From Anseranas semipalmata (taxonomy: Eukaryota > Chordata > Aves > Anseriformes > Anseranatidae), in NCBI GenBank assembly GCA_013399115.1, contig VXAA01004087.1:30166-94165 (forward strand): 64,000 nucleotides of DNA, given 5' to 3'. Shown here piece by piece: positions 59,003-64,000 of this stretch; within the stretch, counting starts at the first letter, position 1, and every line of letters begins with the position of its first letter. A program made the translations under genes and the position numbers. The notes under the pieces were generated by a model. That model was not told the DNA's origin, made no database searches, and saw only the letters and a list, made by a program, of their open reading frames with translations.

Positions 59003-60409
59003 GCTTTATGTCATATTAAATATTGAAATATTGGCCAATTAAGCAAGGACTCTGATATTTTGAGGAATATATGAATGTCATCCAAAACCAATCTGTGGAA
59101 TTGACTGTTGGCAACTTAATTACAAAACACATTTCCGTAGTAGATCAGAAATAGCATGCTTGAATTTGCACAAGTTAATTCCTGATTGAATCTACAGTAT
59201 GCTAGGACAGATGCTTCCTTCTATTTGTGCAACACAATAAAAATCCCAAGCTGAAAAAGGAATAATAACTAAAAGTGTTCACCTCCATTGCTTTTTGTTT
59301 GTTCGTTTGTGTAAAGGTAACAGGAACTCTTTTGGAACAGTTTTAATAGGGATGCAGTGTAAGTATTCTGCAATGAAAAAGGACAAAGTTGCCAACGAAA
59401 TTTTACTCCTGGTTATATTATGACCACCAAAATAAGCAGAAAAAACTCTGACTGCATTTTTTAAACATGTGTTTGGAAGTCACATGCAGTTGGAACGTCT
59501 CTGCAGTCTGAGTTTGCATTCAATCATCTGAGTTCAGCTATAATTTTTCCACTAATAAAAACTCAAATAGTTCAGATTGGCTTCTGTTTCAAAGAATGCA
59601 CTGAAATCTTGGCTGTGATGACATTCATGGACATGGAAATATGCTTTATATCACCCTGTATTTCTAGAAAGTGAAAACGCTGGAGAAGCCTTTCTTCCCT
59701 TACTGGCTTTTAAACTTTATTTTTTGGTTAGAAGGATTTGTGTATCTTAAATATATTGATGTAATATAAGATAGCTTGGATATAGTATTATAGCCTGAAC
59801 TTCACAGTCAATTTCAAATAGTAGTGGACATAACACAATTAGGACATATTTACCGAAGTGAAAGTAATTTATTCATGGGTGGCTTATAACTTTGCAGCCT
59901 TAGTGTTGGGGTACCCCATTTAATACACATGAGAAGGCCAACTGTGGAGAAGGTCAGTTAGCATTTTCTAAAATTTAAGTTTAAAGGTGTATGTGGAAGT
60001 TGCTCACTTAAACAGCAGAAACCTTAAAACTAGTCTCTTTGAAAAATTATGCCTTTAGCTTTTCAAATTTTCTTCTCTGCACAAATTTCAGGAAATATTT
60101 TTTTAACTGAAGTTAAAAAGTGACAGGAAGTGATAGGATAGTCTGTCATTCAGGGGGATCTGTAACACATGCCATTGCCAAAATTCAAGTGGTAGACAAG
60201 TAAATCTGAACTGGTTCTTCAACACCATACTTCATAGTCTTTCTTCTAATGTCCAGCCAATCAGTCCACTTATGCATATAGGATGCTTGCAGTATGTTCC
60301 AGTTTTTAAGGTGAACCTTTGTGTGCTCCAGTACTATGGATAGTACAAGATCTAGGACATGAAGGCATTTAAATACAGTGTTAACTGTAGTGAATCATAT
60401 ATCCTAAAT

Positions 60410-60441
60410 TAAAAACAACAAAACAAAACAAAAAAAACAAA
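60410..60441. repeat. (AAAAC)n A-rich tract
   Basis: Imperfect AAAAC/AACA units. Confidence 0.9.
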
Positions 60442-62172
60442 GCCTGTTTATTTTTCTCCTTCTTTTTGCTATTAATCTGGAGAACTGGTCCAATAAAGGA
60501 CTTAATTATGTGTTGAATTGATAAATTCCATGAGATTATGTATGTGGTTAAGTGCTTTGATGGATCCAAGACTTAATCCTTAATGGTTATTTTTTATTGT
60601 GGCATGTTTGTAGTACGGCCAAAGGTAGTTTAACTGTCTTATTTAATTTTGATATGCAACATTTAAACATGGTGGTTGCATTAAGAATCCTATGGAAGAG
60701 TTATAGCAACAATTTTATTATCAAAATCTGTAAAATATTTCCTAGTAAGTTTGCAAGTAGTAAATACAGAAGCATATAGTATTACCGTATACCCATGGCC
60801 GAAAATTTATTAATTGTTTTGTACAATGAAAAAGAGCCACATAGATTAGAACCATATGAAACAGACAAAATAGATTTATTTTTCCTTAACACACTTTTTT
60901 TTTCCTCTGTCTATTTGAATGGCAATCTTCCCTGGGGTAGTCAAGCATTTTTCTGCTGGCTAGAACTAGTTGGTTTTGTAAATTATAACAAACTGCTGTA
61001 TTGATTGATTGTGTTTCTACCTTCATTAAATCAAGAAGTGTCTGATATAGAATTTGTAAAAGATTAATTGCAGTCTAGCTTGGGGAAAAGAATCACCATT
61101 TACAGAAAGTAATCCAAAATGAAGTAGTACAAAATAGTTAAGGAGATAATCAAAGATCAGGAATGAAATTCAGACCTACAAACTGCAGACTTACAAACTA
61201 AAAATGTAACTTTGAGGAGAGGCAATAAAATCAATCAGAATGTAGTCCCCATAGAAGCCTGAAAAATCTTCCATACCCACCAGAAACTGATGTTCACTCT
61301 TAAACCCAGTCTCATTCTCATTGTTATAATCTCATCTGGAGTTTTACTGTTTTCTCTCTTTTAGTGTTGTTTCCTTGATATTCTTGGACTCTCCAGTCTT
61401 CAGTGCTTTGGAATTCTACATTATACATTTGATACTTGAAAGTTGGAAAGAAAACACAAATTGCAACCCAGTAAACTACAGTTCTCATACTTTCCTAGCA
61501 TGTGACTGTGATTTTATAGGTACTGCATGCATATGTGAGCACTGTGCTTCTCACAGAACTGATTTAAAGAAAAAAAATGCATTAAGATGTGGAAAAAAAA
61601 ATGAATATAGACACGATGATCAGAAAAGTAATGATGATCAGCAAAAACCGACTTGCACTGGCATTTGTTACATTTTGAGAAATTCCACCGGTGTGTTTTA
61701 GTTCTGCTTTTCAAATTCATTAATGACCTAGAAGAAAGAGTGCAAATTTGTTAGTGAATTTTTATACAATATGAATTTAAAGAACAGAGAACACAGAAAA
61801 TTCGAAAGAAATCCCAGAGCTGTTAGACATATGCACAGAGAATAACATTAGTAAAGCATGAGTTGATAGCTATAGAGAAAATAATTCAAAAGCCCTGCAT
61901 TAGTGCAGAAGAGAAAATAGAAAACAGGCATGCCAAAAGTAGCTTTGAGATAATATTAGACAGCAAACAAGATATAGTAGGCGTTTGCATTATGATATGG
62001 CAGAAAATCACCAATGTAATTTTAAAATGTCTCCATGGAGAAATCATGACATGGAGGAGGAATATAATAATACCTATTTATCTTGCCCTGCAGGAAATAT
62101 ACCTTGGATAATTAGTTGAAATTTGGATACCGTATTATCAAAAAGATAATAATCATGCTGTTTACAGAGATA

Positions 62173-62213
62173 CAAAAACCAACCAACCAACCAAACAATC
62201 AAACAAAAAACAA
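62173..62213. repeat. (AACC)n / (AAAC)n microsatellite
   Basis: AACC tetramers changing to AAAC-like units. Confidence 0.93.
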
Positions 62214-63202
62214 GACAGTTAGGAGAACTAACTGATTAACTTGAACCATACAATAAATAACATTGGAGACAAAGAAAAAATTCACTCAGCTTAAAGATTT
62301 TTAAAGTTCTGATACTCATTTCTGGATGGGGGGGAATTTTTATAGTTGAGATTTTATTTTGTAGAGATATATTTTTTTCAGAGAATGAAACTCTTTTTGA
62401 GGGGAAACGAAAAGAAAAATGAAACCTTTAACTCATCTTGATATGTTTGGAATGAGAAAAGGAGAGCATGGAGACAAGAAAGTGTTAAGAAACCCAAATT
62501 TGAAAAGTAACCTTTTTAGTTGTGGTCCTTATTTTTGCTGCGTGTGGCCACTGAACTAAAAAATCCATTCACAAATTTCTCTGTTTAGCAATTTGTAGAA
62601 GATTGAGAGAATCCAATAACCTTACTTTATTGAGACAATAACCCGAACAACATCATTGTTCCAAAGGGAACATGCATGATGACATACTACAAGCACTGAG
62701 GGTGCATCAACACCCAAAAATTAGAGGTATGATGCTGAGTAATCAAGATGGTTAGAAATGGGTTCAACGGAAGGATATGAAGACATGGAAAGTAGGTCAG
62801 ACCACCAGGGAAAAATTGTTGGTAGAAACGACCATTCAGTGGTTAAATAGTGTTTTCAGGTGTAAGGTCTCTGATCTTGTGTACATGGATAATGCCTAGC
62901 ACACTCTACAGGAAAATGTGAATAAAGTAATAGTAATAGGCTGCAGGGACATTCCCTCTGGAACATTTAAAACTAAATTATCTGCAACACTGATGTCTTT
63001 GTGGTAGAGGAAAGCTCTTGCACTGGAGAGAGAAGGAACAACTAGACCTTTTTGATTATAAATGTCTGAGCTTCTGTGAAGCTAAATGCCTGAAAAAAAG
63101 AAAGAGCATTCTCAAGACTGTGCTGTCTGCTGTCAGTATTATAGGGAGAATGTTTCCTTTTCTCACTTAGTATTCAGTCAGTGTGGCAAATAATCTAAAT
63201 GT

Positions 63203-63235
63203 TTGTGTAATTGATGCAAGATTGTGTAATTGATG
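63203..63235. repeat. 14-bp direct repeat, 19-bp period
   Basis: TTGTGTAATTGATG occurs at 63203-63216 and 63222-63235, separated by five bases. Confidence 0.95.
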
Positions 63236-63278
63236 TGGCTAGAGACAGTTCTGTTGCAGAAAACACGGCTCACTGGAT

Positions 63279-63314
63279 GAAAAAAAAAAAAAGAAAGAAA
63301 GAAAGGAAAAAAAA
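63279..63314. repeat. A-run and (GAAA)n, purine-only
   Basis: A 12-nt A-run followed by GAAA units and a second A-run. Confidence 0.93.
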
Positions 63315-64000
63315 CACAATACCATGTCTGGATTATGTTATAGCTACATATGGTAGGTTGTGCATCACAGAGGAGGAGGGAAAGAAATTGAGTCAATGGT
63401 GGCAAATTCCTCAAATAAACAGGAAGGGGACTTGGTTGCACCTGGGGAGGAAGGGAGGACTTTGGCTTCTATATGCCCCATACACAAAAAGTGTAATTCA
63501 TCACTACCCAGCATGTCCTTCGAGCATTCGACTTTGTATTGATGTTGGTGAAGACACATCTGGGACAAAAGAGATTACTTACAGTGTTAGTCTCATGTCA
63601 GGCCACTACTCGAACAGGAGCAGTTACAGCACGTGCTTTTGGGGGAGTTTGTTTGGATTTCTAATCCTTAAATCTGGCCCTTTTTGGATGTTTGGTTCCT
63701 GAATAAATATTTAGGCACCTTATAATAGCAAGCAAAACTGTTTAATGTGTTTGTTTTTAGTTTGCTATATAAATGCTGCATATGGGAGATATAGTTGAAG
63801 GAACATGAAAGTGGGCAGCTGGGAGGAAAGCTATTCATGAGCCTTGAACTTGCTGCTGCTGGAAGGGTCAGAATGAGCATCTGAGAGAGCTGTAAGACGT
63901 TCGGACAGCAGCTTAGGTTTGGCGTGGAGAAACTTCAGGGGGCGGGTAAGGGTAGAAGTAAGGCAGCTGTGATACTCCTAAGAGGAATTATCTGTCTTGT
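63315..64000. other. Unassigned DNA at right edge
   Basis: A plus frame of 163 codons (63211-63702) runs through the preceding purine repeat and this stretch. Its last 110 codons are of fairly ordinary protein composition but match nothing I know. The last 120 bases are richer in G, with a GGGGCGGG box at about 63938-63945; no promoter can be claimed from this. Confidence 0.35.

Larger units (their letters stand above)
58720..63202. other. Non-coding AT-rich DNA, no gene recognised
   Basis: Possible 3' UTR of the preceding candidate up to about 59260, then AT-rich unique DNA. The plus frame at 61375-61701 (108 codons) has several Cys/His residues but no recognisable zinc-binding spacing. Simple repeats at 58989, 60410 and 62173 are listed separately. 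Confidence 0.5.

Noticed and set aside
1..64000. CRISPR arrays, operons, rRNA, tRNA, snRNA, endogenous retrovirus or LTR pairs
   Set aside because: Looked for regular spaced repeats, tRNA-box-like motifs, small RNA signatures and paired long terminal repeats. None seen. The sequence is vertebrate-type non-coding DNA.

Overview
This window reads as gene-poor nuclear DNA from a bird. The main evidence is a set of 5'-truncated CR1 (chicken repeat 1) LINE copies that end in the ATTCTRTG octamer repeat instead of a poly(A) tail. The AT-rich background, abundant microsatellites, lack of operon-like gene packing and two isolated N bases beside pentanucleotide runs fit an assembled vertebrate genome. 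CR1 also occurs in turtles and crocodilians, so bird is very likely but not proven. I cannot name a species, chromosome or neighbouring gene.

No multi-exon protein gene could be assembled. The longest undisturbed reading frame with recognisable homology is the C-terminal end of a CR1 ORF2 (9775-10410), which belongs to a retrotransposon fragment. Three short stretches look exon-like because a splice-acceptor-like tract leads into a protein-like frame: 13208-13354 (coiled-coil-like C-terminus, followed by a GC-richer segment and AATAAA), 33850-33978 (42 codons with a signal-peptide-like start) and 58624-58719 (31 codons, Cys-rich C-terminus). None matches a family I can name, so all are low-confidence.

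Layout. 1-9.7 kb: intergenic-type DNA with one minus-strand CR1 (1248-1841) and several simple repeats. 9.7-21.4 kb: two plus-strand CR1 copies of a related type, the first nearly intact over its last 211 codons and the second frameshifted, with the 13.2 kb candidate exon between them. 21.4-45 kb: mostly unique AT-rich DNA with islands of higher complexity at 22.5-22.9, 28.9-29.4 and 32.05-32.4 kb that could be conserved regulatory elements; 22.68-22.77 kb has clustered homeodomain-, TEAD- and SOX-like motifs. 45-55 kb: large simple repeats, including a 252-nt purine-only tract (46745-46996), a 70-nt and a 154-nt pyrimidine-only tract, an A-rich tract, and a CR1 3' fragment (51307-51445). 55-64 kb: unique AT-rich DNA with the 58.6 kb candidate exon.

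I found no rRNA, tRNA, CRISPR array, prokaryotic-style operon, LTR pair or recognisable DNA transposon. Nothing here amounts to a new multi-gene system. The leads most worth checking are the three exon candidates, the putative enhancer at 22.7 kb, the hairpin at 49.4 kb and the long homopurine/homopyrimidine tracts.
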